Assembly (NCBI RefSeq): GCF_007558725.1
Contig: NZ_VLPL01000001.1
Location: forward strand, 1,984 to 65,983
Reading direction: 5' to 3'
Origin: Fluviicola chungangensis
GTDB taxonomy: Bacteria; Bacteroidota; Bacteroidia; Flavobacteriales_D; Crocinitomicaceae
DNA: 64,000 nt
Part shown: in pieces, positions 40,438-49,173 of the stretch
How the letters are laid out: every line of letters starts with the position of its first letter
Numbering within the stretch: position 1 is the first letter of the stretch
Notes under the pieces: model-generated
The model's database searches: none
Seen by the model: the letters and a program-made list of their open reading frames with translations, nothing else
What the model was told of the DNA's origin: nothing
Translations under genes and position numbers: made by a program

Positions 40438-42882
40438 TCAGTAAATTGATGGGAAAGTTGCCGGGTCCGCTTCGTTCATAATAGAATAAGCTGTTTCCAC
40501 AATGTCATCAATACTTGGTTTGGAAAAATAATCCCCGTCTGTTCCGTAAGCAGGTCTGTGATCCTTTGCGCTTAATGTTACCGGAGCTGAATCCAAATGA
40601 ACGTATCCGCCTTGTTTTACCAGAATTTGGTCTAACAAGAAGGCTGTTGCACCTGAACTTACATCTTCGTCGACAATCATCAAACGGTTTGTTTTTTTCA
40701 ACGATTCCGCAACCATTCCATGGATGTCAAACGGAAGTAAGGTTTGTGCATCAATCAATTCAACCGAAATTCCCATTTCAGTCAGTGATTTTACGGCAAC
40801 TTCACACAGATTGAAAGTCGAACCGTAAGAAACCAGCGTTAAATCTGTTCCTTCTGCTACAACTTCCGGGATTCCGAGTGGAGTAGTGAAGCTTCCGATA
40901 TTGGAAGGCATTTCTTCTTTGATCCGGTATCCGTTGAGCGGCTCAATTACCAAAGCAGGTTCGTCGGCCTGCATCAGGGTATTGTAGAAACCTGCCGCTT
41001 TTGTCATATTTCTTGGGACACAAACATGCACTCCCCGAATGGAATTGATAATCATTCCCATTGGAGATCCGCTGTGCCAGATTCCTTCCAAACGGTGTCC
41101 GCGGGTTGAAACGATTAACGGTGCTTTTTGTCCGCCTTTTGTTCTGTATTGTACTGTTGCCAAATCGTCAGACATGATCTGAATTCCATACAATAGGTAA
41201 TCCAGGTATTGAATTTCCGCGATCGGGCGCAATCCGCGCATCGCCATTCCGATTCCTTGTCCGATAATGGTGCATTCACGGATTCCGACATCCGAAACAC
41301 GCAATGTTCCGAATTGTTCCTGCAGCCCTTCCAGTGATTGGTTTACTCCTCCGATTTTTCCTGCATCTTCACCGAAAATCAATGCTTCCGGGTGCTTTTC
41401 AAAGATTGCTTTGAAGTTATCACGCAGGATAATCCGACCATCTTCCATGTGCCCGCTTCCATCGTAAGCAGGAGCAACAGCTTTTACTTTTAAGGCACTG
41501 TTTTCGGAATTGGAGTATAAATAGCTGCTGTAACGATCTGCGTTGTTTTCAGTTTCCTGTTTCAGCCAGGCAATGAGAGCAGTTCTTGAGGGAATATTTT
41601 CATCCCGAACGAGGCGCAATACTTTTCGAACAGTATTGAATACGTCTTTGCGAATCGGGTTCATTGTTTTTTGAAGCAGTTCGATTTCACGTTTAATAAA
41701 GACGCTGTTTGAGCTTTCATTTGCAAGAGTTTCCAGCACTGCAACCGCACGGTCCATATCCTGCTTCAGATCCTGGGTAAACATGGTCCATGCCTCTTTC
41801 TTTTGCTCATTTACATATTCTTTCGCTTCTTTCGCGATTTGTGCCAATTCTTCTTCCGTAGCTAATTTTTGACCGTCCGCATCAAAGTTCAGGATCCATT
41901 CCTTGAATTTGTTAATACAATCAAAGTCGGATTCCCACTGCAAACGCGCAGCATCTTTGTAGCGTTCGTGTGACCCGGAAGTAGAGTGACCTTGCGGCTG
42001 ATTCACCTCTTTGACGTGAACCAATACCGGAATGTGTTCGTTTCGAGCTAATTCTACTGCTTTTTCGTATGTTTCGCATAAGTGGGCGTAATCCCAACCT
42101 TTGGTTACGAAGATCTCATAGCCTTTGGAATCCGCAGAGCGCTGCATTCCGCTCAATGCTTCTGAAATACTTCCTTTGGTTGTTTGATGCTCACGAGGAA
42201 CTGAGATTCCATATCCGTCGTCCCAAACCGACATAACCATCGGAACCTGTAACACTCCGGCAGCATTGATGGTTTCCCAGAAAGGGCCTTCAGAGGTAGA
42301 TGCATCACCGATGGTACCGAAAGCAACTTCGTTTCCACCGTTGGAGAATTTTTTGAATGCTTCGAGGTCTTTTAAAGTAGGATGTTCCCGGTATACTTTT
42401 GAAGCTTGAGCCAATCCTAATAAACGCGGCATTTGTCCGGCAGTAGGAGAGATGTCTGCTGATGAGTTTTTTTGTTTGGTCAGGTCTTTCCAGTCACCGT
42501 TCTCATCCAGGTTACGGGTGGAAAAATGTCCTCCCATTTGGCGTCCTGCAGATTGCGGTTCGATGATTTCGTTTGTATGACCGAAAAGTCCGGAGAAATA
42601 TTCGCGCACGTTTAATTGGTCTATAGCCATCATCAGGGTTTGGTCGCGGTAATATCCCGAGCGGAAGTCCCCGTCTTTGAATTGTTTTGCCAATGCAATT
42701 TGTGCCAATTCCTTTCCGTCGCCGAAGATTCCAAACTTTGCTTTACCAGTAAGCACTTCTTTTCGTCCTAGAAGCGAGGTTTCTCTTGAAATAGTTGCCA
42801 AACGAAAGTCTTTCAAAACTTCCGATTTGAATGTATTAAAATCAACTGCGATCAGTTCTTCCTGGGGTGTTTGTGCTGCCAT
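40438..42882 (-). CDS. 2-oxoacid dehydrogenase E1, fused alpha and beta subunits
   Basis: An 814-residue enzyme; ATG 42882 (MAAQTPQEEL) is preferred over a GTG 7 codons upstream. The alpha part (1-~420) has DFRSGYYRDQTLMMAIDQL and a TPP site in which GDASTSEGPFWETINAAG is followed by VWDDGYGISVP, giving Asp-Asp-Gly where many E1 proteins have Asn. The beta part (~475-814) has VFGEDAGKIGGVNQSLEGL, ECTIIGQGIGMAMRGLRPI and a transketolase C-terminal domain. It decarboxylates branched-chain or related 2-oxoacids for acyl-CoA synthesis; partner E2/E3 are not here. Confidence 0.9.
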   Translation of the reverse strand: MAAQTPQEELIAVDFNTFKSEVLKDFRLATISRETSLLGRKEVLTGKAKFGIFGDGKELAQIALAKQFKDGDFRSGYYRDQTLMMAIDQLNVREYFSGLFGHTNEIIEPQSAGRQMGGHFSTRNLDENGDWKDLTKQKNSSADISPTAGQMPRLLGLAQASKVYREHPTLKDLEAFKKFSNGGNEVAFGTIGDASTSEGPFWETINAAGVLQVPMVMSVWDDGYGISVPREHQTTKGSISEALSGMQRSADSKGYEIFVTKGWDYAHLCETYEKAVELARNEHIPVLVHVKEVNQPQGHSTSGSHERYKDAARLQWESDFDCINKFKEWILNFDADGQKLATEEELAQIAKEAKEYVNEQKKEAWTMFTQDLKQDMDRAVAVLETLANESSNSVFIKREIELLQKTMNPIRKDVFNTVRKVLRLVRDENIPSRTALIAWLKQETENNADRYSSYLYSNSENSALKVKAVAPAYDGSGHMEDGRIILRDNFKAIFEKHPEALIFGEDAGKIGGVNQSLEGLQEQFGTLRVSDVGIRECTIIGQGIGMAMRGLRPIAEIQYLDYLLYGIQIMSDDLATVQYRTKGGQKAPLIVSTRGHRLEGIWHSGSPMGMIINSIRGVHVCVPRNMTKAAGFYNTLMQADEPALVIEPLNGYRIKEEMPSNIGSFTTPLGIPEVVAEGTDLTLVSYGSTFNLCEVAVKSLTEMGISVELIDAQTLLPFDIHGMVAESLKKTNRLMIVDEDVSSGATAFLLDQILVKQGGYVHLDSAPVTLSAKDHRPAYGTDGDYFSKPSIDDIVETAYSIMNEADPATFPSIY

Positions 42883-42991
42883 AGCTTTATTATAAAGTTG
42901 CACAAATATAATGAATCTTCGGCAAGATTCAGAGGATGGTGGGGGATTTGGGGAGGAAGTTTTTGATAAACTGTGATTTTGAAAAGCGGTA

Positions 42992-43089
42992 TTTGTGAGT
43001 AAGTTAGTAAACTTACTAACTGCTTTCGGGTAATTATATGATATACAATTTGTTGCTTGTTTTTGTAAGTGAGTTAGTAAACTTGCTAA
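42992..43089. repeat. Two direct copies of a palindromic GTTAGTAA-AC-TTACTAAC motif
   Basis: The 28-bp units at 42992-43019 and 43062-43089 are exactly 70 bp apart and match at 25 of 28 positions. The first contains the palindrome GTTAGTAA-AC-TTACTAAC. This looks like a paired operator in the 599-bp gene-free gap 42883-43481 upstream of the E1 gene. The gap also holds a CAAAGATA -7-type box at 43271-43278 inside an inverted repeat TGTTCG/CGAACA. I see nothing coding in this gap. Confidence 0.55.
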
Positions 43090-43332
43090 TAGCGGGGACG
43101 AGTGCTTTTACGGTGATTAACGCATCTTTCCAAATCATTTTGTGTCTGGGTCGCTATAAAATCAATTCTGTTTTTACATTCCCGGTTTAATCCTCATACC
43201 CCCGGTCTTCTTTGAGAACTTGATCCAATCAAAGGAGTAAAATTCTAAAATTCGTGAATTCGGGTGTTCGCAAAGATACGAACAGATTTCAAATCAACTA
43301 TTTGATTATCATAACTTTATCTTTATTTGGAA

Positions 43333-43379
43333 AAGCAAAAGCGGCATTCAGTTTTACCCGAATACCGCCTACTTTGCTT
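43333..43379 (-). terminator. Candidate intrinsic terminator for the PspC gene
   Basis: Arms GCGGCATTC (43341-43349) and GAATACCGC (43360-43368), 8 of 9 paired, are extended by AAGCAAA/TTTGCTT outside. On the minus strand the hairpin is followed by TTTTGCTTTTCC. It lies about 100 bp after the PspC stop. Confidence 0.45.
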
Positions 43380-43481
43380 ACTTTACTTATGTTGGGTTGG
43401 TATTGATTCTAAGCTAGTTCCGGATTTCAAAACCAAAAGTATATGAAGATTCATTCTTTTGATCGTCCGGGACTGTTTTAT

Positions 43482-44975
43482 TTAGTCTTCGTATGCTTCA
43501 AATTCCTCGTCTGCATACATAACTCCTACGTATTCTTTTTCATCTATTTTAACTTCCCGATCATTGATGAACAATTTTTTTCCTTGCGGCACTTCAATGA
43601 CCACCTCAATTTCCTGGTTTCTCAATCCATCCGTTAAAGGAAAGGAATAGTAGGGGTCGATCAGCAATTTGTTTCCTTCCACACGTAATTGGTGCTTAAT
43701 GTGCATGCTTCTTTTCTGGGCGGCTGTGCGGTCAATTCCGTGTGCACTGAATACCTGTGAAACATGAAACAAACTATCGTTTGACTCTTTGTATTTTACA
43801 TGAACACCGTGTTCCATGATTTGCCCCTTGTTAACTGAGATGAAATCAATTCCACCATTACTTACAATTCTTCTGTTATTGACGATTATCGGAAGCTCTT
43901 CCAGTTGTAGTTCATCAATATTGATTGTCAGATGCTGGTTCTCAACTTCAGAATATACTTCATAATCCCTTGCAGAATTGATAGCGCCCATAAATCCGAG
44001 TACAACTCCAATACAGATGATTGTAGGAAGAAGAATGTAATTTAGTTTATAGTACTTATTTACTTTCCCGATAATTAACCTGATTCCGAAAACAATAGAA
44101 AGTAACGGTCCGGCAAACCCAACCAGCAGAATTCCCATCCAGATCAGAGAAAACGATTTATTTACCGGCGACACTAATTGCAGAAATTCATATAAGGAAG
44201 CAAAGTTTTGATCTCCGGTCATCGGTACCACATCAATTACACCGCTTACAATTAATGAGAATACGATTAGCCAGATTAGTGCACCGGCAATTAAAATGAC
44301 TCCCAAAATCTTTCCCATGAAGCGTAAAACATTCGCGGCCTGATTTGTAAGGTGTTTGTTTTGATTTTTGAACCGGTTAGCGGCATGGATTGTATCGTCC
44401 TTTATGCGACCGGCTGTTTTTTCAAACTCTTCCTTTAACGTGTCGATATTGACAGGTTTCCCTTTCATTTGCAAGCGTTCTGAAGGAGTTTTTGCACTGG
44501 GGATAATGATCCAAAGAATCACATACACCGGGAAACCGAATCCCATGAATAAGAAGATCACGAAAATAATGCGAATGATTACCGGGTCAATGCCTAAGTA
44601 AGCTGCAAATCCGGAGGCAAGCCCGCCCAGCATCGCATTATCCATATCGCGGTACATGCGTTTTTGACCACTTGATTCGGAAGTTGCTTGAGTTTGTTTC
44701 GGCTGTTCGGTTTCTTCCGTGATTTCCTCCGGTTCACCTAAAGAAGCAATGGCCTTTTCGACATCGGTTATTGTTACCACTTGGCGTGTTTCACCCAGGT
44801 ATTGCATCAATAATTCGGCGAAGCGCATTTCGATATCTTCAACGATTTCTGTAATTCCGGATTCATTTGCCAGGGAGGCTTCCAGTTTTTTCAGGTAAGC
44901 CTGTAAACGGTCGTATGCATCTTCTTCGATAACAAATAATTGACGACCTAAATGTATTGAAAGTGTTTTTTTCAT
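43482..44975 (-). CDS. PspC domain-containing membrane protein
   Basis: A 497-residue protein. Residues 1-85 are a soluble N-terminal part (KTLSIHLGRQLFVIEEDAYD ... IEMRFAELL). The PspC domain at about 105-170 reads MYRDMDNAMLGGLASGFAAY ... VYVILWIIIP, with the first helix GIDPVIIRIIFVIFLFMGFG. Three more membrane helices follow (about 218-345). The C-terminal ~140 residues are extracytoplasmic beta-rich sequence. PspC senses or responds to membrane stress; this one is paired with a PadR regulator 2 bp upstream. Confidence 0.88.
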   Translation of the reverse strand: MKKTLSIHLGRQLFVIEEDAYDRLQAYLKKLEASLANESGITEIVEDIEMRFAELLMQYLGETRQVVTITDVEKAIASLGEPEEITEETEQPKQTQATSESSGQKRMYRDMDNAMLGGLASGFAAYLGIDPVIIRIIFVIFLFMGFGFPVYVILWIIIPSAKTPSERLQMKGKPVNIDTLKEEFEKTAGRIKDDTIHAANRFKNQNKHLTNQAANVLRFMGKILGVILIAGALIWLIVFSLIVSGVIDVVPMTGDQNFASLYEFLQLVSPVNKSFSLIWMGILLVGFAGPLLSIVFGIRLIIGKVNKYYKLNYILLPTIICIGVVLGFMGAINSARDYEVYSEVENQHLTINIDELQLEELPIIVNNRRIVSNGGIDFISVNKGQIMEHGVHVKYKESNDSLFHVSQVFSAHGIDRTAAQKRSMHIKHQLRVEGNKLLIDPYYSFPLTDGLRNQEIEVVIEVPQGKKLFINDREVKIDEKEYVGVMYADEEFEAYED

Positions 44976-44977
44976 GA

Positions 44978-45310
44978 TCAGTTCTTTTTAGCAGTTAATG
45001 TTTCTACAGCATGCTGGAGTTCGTTCCAGGTAATTTGAAGAGCTTCCAGCGTACTTTTTCCACCTTCTGTGATGGAGTAATATTTTCTGGGAGGGCCGGA
45101 AGTGGATTCTTCCCAGCGATAGGTGAGGAGTTCGATATTCTTCAAGCGTGTTAAAAGTGGGTAAAGCGTCCCTTCCACCACAATTAGCTTTGCTTGTTTC
45201 AGTTGGTCCAGGATTTCGGAAGGATATGCTTCTTTCGAATTCAGGATGCTGAGAATACAGAATTCCAGGATTCCTTTCCGCATTTGGGCCTGAGTATTTT
45301 CTACATTCAT
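44978..45310 (-). CDS. PadR family transcriptional regulator
   Basis: A 110-residue winged-helix repressor: GILEFCILSILNSKEAYPSE (first helices), VEGTLYPLLTRLKNIELLTY (recognition helix and wing start) and the wing SGPPRKYYSITEGGKSTLEA. PadR proteins bind a palindromic operator and often repress their own operon. Here the PspC gene follows after 2 bp, the usual Bacteroidota pair. Three AGTACTAT/GGTACTAT copies surround its promoter and are a likely operator. Confidence 0.92.
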   Translation of the reverse strand: MNVENTQAQMRKGILEFCILSILNSKEAYPSEILDQLKQAKLIVVEGTLYPLLTRLKNIELLTYRWEESTSGPPRKYYSITEGGKSTLEALQITWNELQHAVETLTAKKN

Positions 45311-45314
45311 AACA

Positions 45315-45373
45315 AGTACTATTTATGACACAAATATATGTATAATTTGGTACTATGCAATACAAAGTACTAT
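45315..45373. promoter_or_regulatory. Candidate PadR operator: three (A/G)GTACTAT repeats
   Basis: AGTACTAT at 45315-45322, GGTACTAT at 45349-45356 and AGTACTAT at 45366-45373. AGTACT is itself palindromic. The set spans and flanks the promoter at 45331-45360, where repressor binding would block RNA polymerase. Confidence 0.5.
45331..45360 (-). promoter_or_regulatory. Bacteroidota-type promoter of the padR-pspC operon
   Basis: On the minus strand TTG (complement of 45358-45360), 19 bp, then TATATTTG (complement of 45331-45338). Both elements and the spacing match TTG-N19-TAnnTTTG. The -7 box ends about 20 bp before the ATG. Confidence 0.7.
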
Positions 45374-45512
45374 AAAAATGGAAAATATTTTTTTTGAAGC
45401 TTCTTAAAACTCAGCGGGAGTAAGGGATTTGTGATTTGAAAAAAAATGAAAGAATAATTTACTTTTTACATCTTTAACAATGAATTGATCTGAATTGCGT
45501 TAATAGTTGATC

Positions 45513-45977
45513 ATGTTTAAGTACATTTTTTTTCTTGTATGGATTTTTACGTTTAACGCGGATGCGCAAAATGTGGTGTCTGTTCATTTGGAAGATGTGT
45601 TTTGTCAACTGGATTCGTACAATTTATTAATATGTACGTATGACTCAGTTGAAAATCGGATTCGACTCTATGACGATTCGATTTATGATCATTTTCCTCG
45701 CGGTTGTACATTAGGGTGGGATGAAGCAAGGTGCGAAAAATGGAATTCGGATCATGAGCGATTGGTCCGGGAACAGGAATTGGTTTGGGCTAATGCTTCC
45801 CTTATGATTGATTCATTGAACAATGAAGTAAAGAATGAATTAAAAAGTATTTCGGAACAATATTGTTTGCTTAACAAAATCGACCTTTTCCTGACCAGTG
45901 ACGAACCGCCTTTATTCGGAATCACACCAAAGGATGTATCGGAGGAGTTTGCTGCTTATATTCTTTCATTGAAATAG
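45513..45977 (+). CDS. Small secreted protein, function unknown
   Basis: A 154-residue protein; ATG 45513 gives MFKYIFFLVWIFTFNADAQ, a signal peptide, and is preferred to a TTG two codons upstream. The mature part is helical and charged (WNSDHERLVREQELVWANAS ... DSLNNEVKNELKSISEQYCL) with two Cys pairs that could form disulfides. No domain recognised. It converges with the lipoprotein gene at 45984, only 6 bp away. Confidence 0.65.
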   Translation: MFKYIFFLVWIFTFNADAQNVVSVHLEDVFCQLDSYNLLICTYDSVENRIRLYDDSIYDHFPRGCTLGWDEARCEKWNSDHERLVREQELVWANASLMIDSLNNEVKNELKSISEQYCLLNKIDLFLTSDEPPLFGITPKDVSEEFAAYILSLK

Positions 45978-45983
45978 TTGTTT

Positions 45984-46535
45984 TTATTTGATAAGAATAT
46001 GTGTCAGTGAATTTGAGATAACGGTTCCGTCTCTTAATACACATCTGAAATAGAAATCATACGTGCCCGATTCAATTTGAACGGTTGGTTGCAGGAATGA
46101 AACTTTGCGTAGGGGTTCGTCAAATGAATTGAACATTGAAAAGTAAATCAATCCTCCGTTTTCCGTCAAAGGTTTTGCAGCTACGTTGAAAGAATAGTAT
46201 TGTGTAAATAAGGTGTTTAAAGAACTGCCGGGACTTCTTCCTGCGATGCTCTGGTCGGACCAGATCTTGATAGAATCGACGGGGTTTTCATTGATGACTG
46301 CTGTTTCGACCGGATCGTAATCCGCATCATTGGTTCGTTCGATATCCCAATTCACGTTCAGGATGAAATGGGGTGCGGAAATAGAATCTGTTGTTGGAAT
46401 AGCTGCATGAAATTCATTTTCGGTGCTTGCCGTTTGAAAAGATACGTTTCGAACTTGAATGATTAAATCATCATTTTTCTGACAGGATGAGAAGAATACC
46501 AAAAGCAATGTAGCAGGCAGGAAGGATATTTTCAT
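45984..46535 (-). CDS. Lipoprotein, function unknown
   Basis: A 183-residue SPII lipoprotein with lipobox FFSS-C then QKNDDLIIQVRNVSF. The rest is beta-rich (HFILNVNWDIERTNDADYDP ... VQIESGTYDFYFRCVLRDGT), perhaps two Ig-like modules. No partner in operon: rpsA lies upstream but is separated by an intrinsic terminator. Confidence 0.7.
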   Translation of the reverse strand: MKISFLPATLLLVFFSSCQKNDDLIIQVRNVSFQTASTENEFHAAIPTTDSISAPHFILNVNWDIERTNDADYDPVETAVINENPVDSIKIWSDQSIAGRSPGSSLNTLFTQYYSFNVAAKPLTENGGLIYFSMFNSFDEPLRKVSFLQPTVQIESGTYDFYFRCVLRDGTVISNSLTHILIK

Positions 46536-46563
46536 AAAATAAATCTACGAAAATTGCTGAAAT

Positions 46564-46600
46564 AAAAAAATCCTTCCGGCCAAGCCGAAAGGATTTTTTA
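46564..46600 (-). terminator. Intrinsic terminator after rpsA
   Basis: Arms AAAAATCCTTCCGGC (46566-46580) and GCCGAAAGGATTTTT (46584-46598), 14 of 15 paired, with a 3-nt loop. On the minus strand it ends in a T run, right after the rpsA stop region. Confidence 0.9.
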
Positions 46601-46617
46601 TCTTAAGAAGGAGGTGA

Positions 46618-48417
46618 TTACTCGTTTCCTTCCATTTTTTCTTTCAATGCAGCTAAAGCATCCAAGTCACCCAAAGTTGATTTCTCGTTACTTGAGTTGT
46701 TAGCTTTAACAGCTTGAGATGTAGAAGAACCAGCTCCTGCTGCTCCTTTTTTACCACCTGCTGCCGGCTTGGATACTTTCTCATCTGTTCCGTCTTCAAA
46801 CGTACGTGTATGAGAAACTACGATTTTCTTAGATTCCTTATTGAATTCAATAACTTTAAAGTCAAGCGTTTCTTCCACTTTCGCGTTAGAACCGTCTTCT
46901 TTACGTAAATGCTTGGAAGGACAAATTCCTTCAACTCCATAAGGAAGTGCTACGATACCTGCTTTATCTTTTGTTTCGATAATAGTACCCTGGTGAACAG
47001 AACCTTCCCCGAAGATTGTTTCAAACACATCCCATGGATTTTCTTCCAATTGTTTGTGTCCTAGAGAAATACGACGGTTTTCACGATCGATTTCCAATAC
47101 AACTACTTCCATTTCATCACCTACCTTACAGAATTCAGAAGGATGTTTGATTTTCTTCTGCCATGAAAGGTCGGAAATGTGGATCAATCCGTCAACACCC
47201 TCTTCCAATTCTACGAATACACCGAAGTTAGTGAAGTTGCGAACTTTCGCGTGGTGCTTCGTTCCAACAGCATATTTTGCTTCGATTGCAGACCATGGAT
47301 CCGGCATTAATTGCTTAATACCTAAAGACATTTTACGCTCTTCACGGTCCAAAGTCAGGATAACAGCCTCAACGGTATCACCAACCTGCATGAAGTCTTG
47401 AGCAGAACGCAAATGCTGAGACCAGCTCATTTCAGAAACGTGGATCAATCCTTCTACTCCCGGAGCAATTTCAACGAATGCACCGTAATCAGCTAAAACA
47501 ACAACTTTACCTGAAACTTTATCACCAACAGCTAAGTTAGCATCTAAAGCATCCCATGGATGTGGTTGTAATTGTTTTAAACCTAAAGCGATACGTTTCT
47601 TGTCATCATCGAAGTCTAAGATTACAACGTTCAATTTTTGGTCTAACTCAACGATTTCTTCCGGGTGGTTAACACGCCCCCAAGACAAATCTGTAATGTG
47701 AATCAATCCATCTACACCACCCAAATCGATGAACACACCATAAGAAGTAATGTTTTTCACAGTTCCTTCCAATACTTGTCCTTTTTCCAGGCCAGAGATA
47801 ATTTGTTTCTTTTGTTCTTCCAATTCTGCTTCGATCAACGCTTTGTGAGAAACAACTACGTTTCTGAACTCCTGGTTAATCTTAACAACTTTGAATTCCA
47901 TGTTTTTACCAACATATACATCGTAGTCACGGATTGGCTTCACGTCGATTTGTGAACCTGGCAAGAATGCTTCGATTCCGAATACGTCAACAATTAAACC
48001 ACCTTTCGTACGACATTTTACGTATCCTGTGATTACCTCACCTGAACGCAATACTTCGTTTACGCGAATCCATGCTTTGTGCATACGAGCTGTACGGTGA
48101 GAAATGATCAACTGACCACTTTTGTCTTCCTGACACTCAACAAATACATCTACTTTGTCACCAGCTTTCAATTCAGCATTGTAACGAAATTCTGAAGCAG
48201 GAACAACTCCTTCAGATTTGTAACCAACATTGATGATTACTTCTTTTTTGGAAACTGCAATAACAGTACCTTCAATTACTTCTTTTTCGTTAATTGAAGT
48301 AAGGGTCTTTTCGTAAACGTCAGAAAGCTCTGCGCGTTTTGCTAAAGTGTACCCGTCCAACGCTAATGCGTCCCAATCAAAATCCGCAGATCCCTGCGCG
48401 CTAATTTGTTTTGCCAT
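46618..48417 (-). CDS. rpsA: 30S ribosomal protein S1
   Basis: A 599-residue protein with six S1 (OB-fold) domains, for instance EGTVIAVSKKEVIINVGYKS, EGTVKNITSYGVFIDLGGVD, KVVVLADYGAFVEIAPGVEG and AKVRNFTNFGVFVELEEGVD. The 15-20-residue KIDs between domains and the low-complexity tail (AAGGKKGAAGAGSSTSQA) are as in Bacteroidota S1. It binds mRNA on the 30S subunit and helps start translation. A strong promoter lies about 105 bp upstream and an intrinsic terminator follows. Just after its stop the minus strand reads ATCACCTCCTT, the anti-Shine-Dalgarno sequence. Confidence 0.96.
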   Translation of the reverse strand: MAKQISAQGSADFDWDALALDGYTLAKRAELSDVYEKTLTSINEKEVIEGTVIAVSKKEVIINVGYKSEGVVPASEFRYNAELKAGDKVDVFVECQEDKSGQLIISHRTARMHKAWIRVNEVLRSGEVITGYVKCRTKGGLIVDVFGIEAFLPGSQIDVKPIRDYDVYVGKNMEFKVVKINQEFRNVVVSHKALIEAELEEQKKQIISGLEKGQVLEGTVKNITSYGVFIDLGGVDGLIHITDLSWGRVNHPEEIVELDQKLNVVILDFDDDKKRIALGLKQLQPHPWDALDANLAVGDKVSGKVVVLADYGAFVEIAPGVEGLIHVSEMSWSQHLRSAQDFMQVGDTVEAVILTLDREERKMSLGIKQLMPDPWSAIEAKYAVGTKHHAKVRNFTNFGVFVELEEGVDGLIHISDLSWQKKIKHPSEFCKVGDEMEVVVLEIDRENRRISLGHKQLEENPWDVFETIFGEGSVHQGTIIETKDKAGIVALPYGVEGICPSKHLRKEDGSNAKVEETLDFKVIEFNKESKKIVVSHTRTFEDGTDEKVSKPAAGGKKGAAGAGSSTSQAVKANNSSNEKSTLGDLDALAALKEKMEGNE

Positions 48418-49173
48418 TTGGCTTTTTCTACTTGTATTTCAGGATGTTTCGCTTATTCCTGAAAGAAATTAAACATAAACTGCAAACGAAACTTACAGTG
48501 TTTCCCAATGAAAACGGGTGCAAAGATACAACTATTACTTTTATTTACAAAGGGTTGCGAAAGTATTTCGATAAATAATTTAATCAACTTTAACAGGGAG
48601 ATGGAGGGTTTAATTGCTTGGATTTTAAATTATTGGAATCTCAATATTAAATTTTGCTTATTTAATCGGTTTAGTTGAGAAGTGAAAATAAAGCTGTGAA
48701 ATTAGTTTTAGATCGTTATTTTTTGCTTGTTTATTGTCTTTCAGTATTGTTTTTATGGGAGTGTCAGGATGAAGGGAATGTGAAGTGGATGAGTTGTTTA
48801 ACCCCGACTTGTTCTATAAAATAAATATTGAAATCCTAATTGTTAATTAAGTAGATTTAATTGATTACTTTTGTGAAGAAAAATGTAAAATAAAATCTAG
48901 GAATGTTAAAATAACCATGCAAGCATAACTTTTTTAATTGATATATCACATAATTTAATTTAATATGTTGATTTTCAATGATTTAACTAGATGTCAATTA
49001 TTGAAACTAGCTTATTAATTCAATTGTAATGACGAATTTTGCATTGAAAAATGGGAATCTTAAATGTTAATATTCGATTGATATTGTAAAATGATAGATT
49101 AAAACCACTAAATATTCATGGAAACACTCATATTAAAACATTATAGCGTCTTTAAAGTAACTAATACACTGCG
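48418..49173. other. Long A+T-rich gene-free gap between rpsA and the giant adhesin
   Basis: About 755 bp with no believable reading frame. The left 130 bp hold the rpsA promoter. The rest is very A+T-rich with many short TAAT/AATT runs and no obvious repeat longer than a few bases; it is the upstream region of the adhesin gene at 49174 and probably holds its promoter and long leader, but I found no clear TTG-N19-TAnnTTTG there. Confidence 0.6.
48521..48551 (-). promoter_or_regulatory. Bacteroidota-type promoter of rpsA
   Basis: On the minus strand TTTG (complement of 48548-48551), a 19-bp spacer, then TATCTTTG (complement of 48521-48528). It fits TTTG-N19-TAnnTTTG exactly and leaves a leader of about 100 nt before the ATG at 48417. 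Confidence 0.8.
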
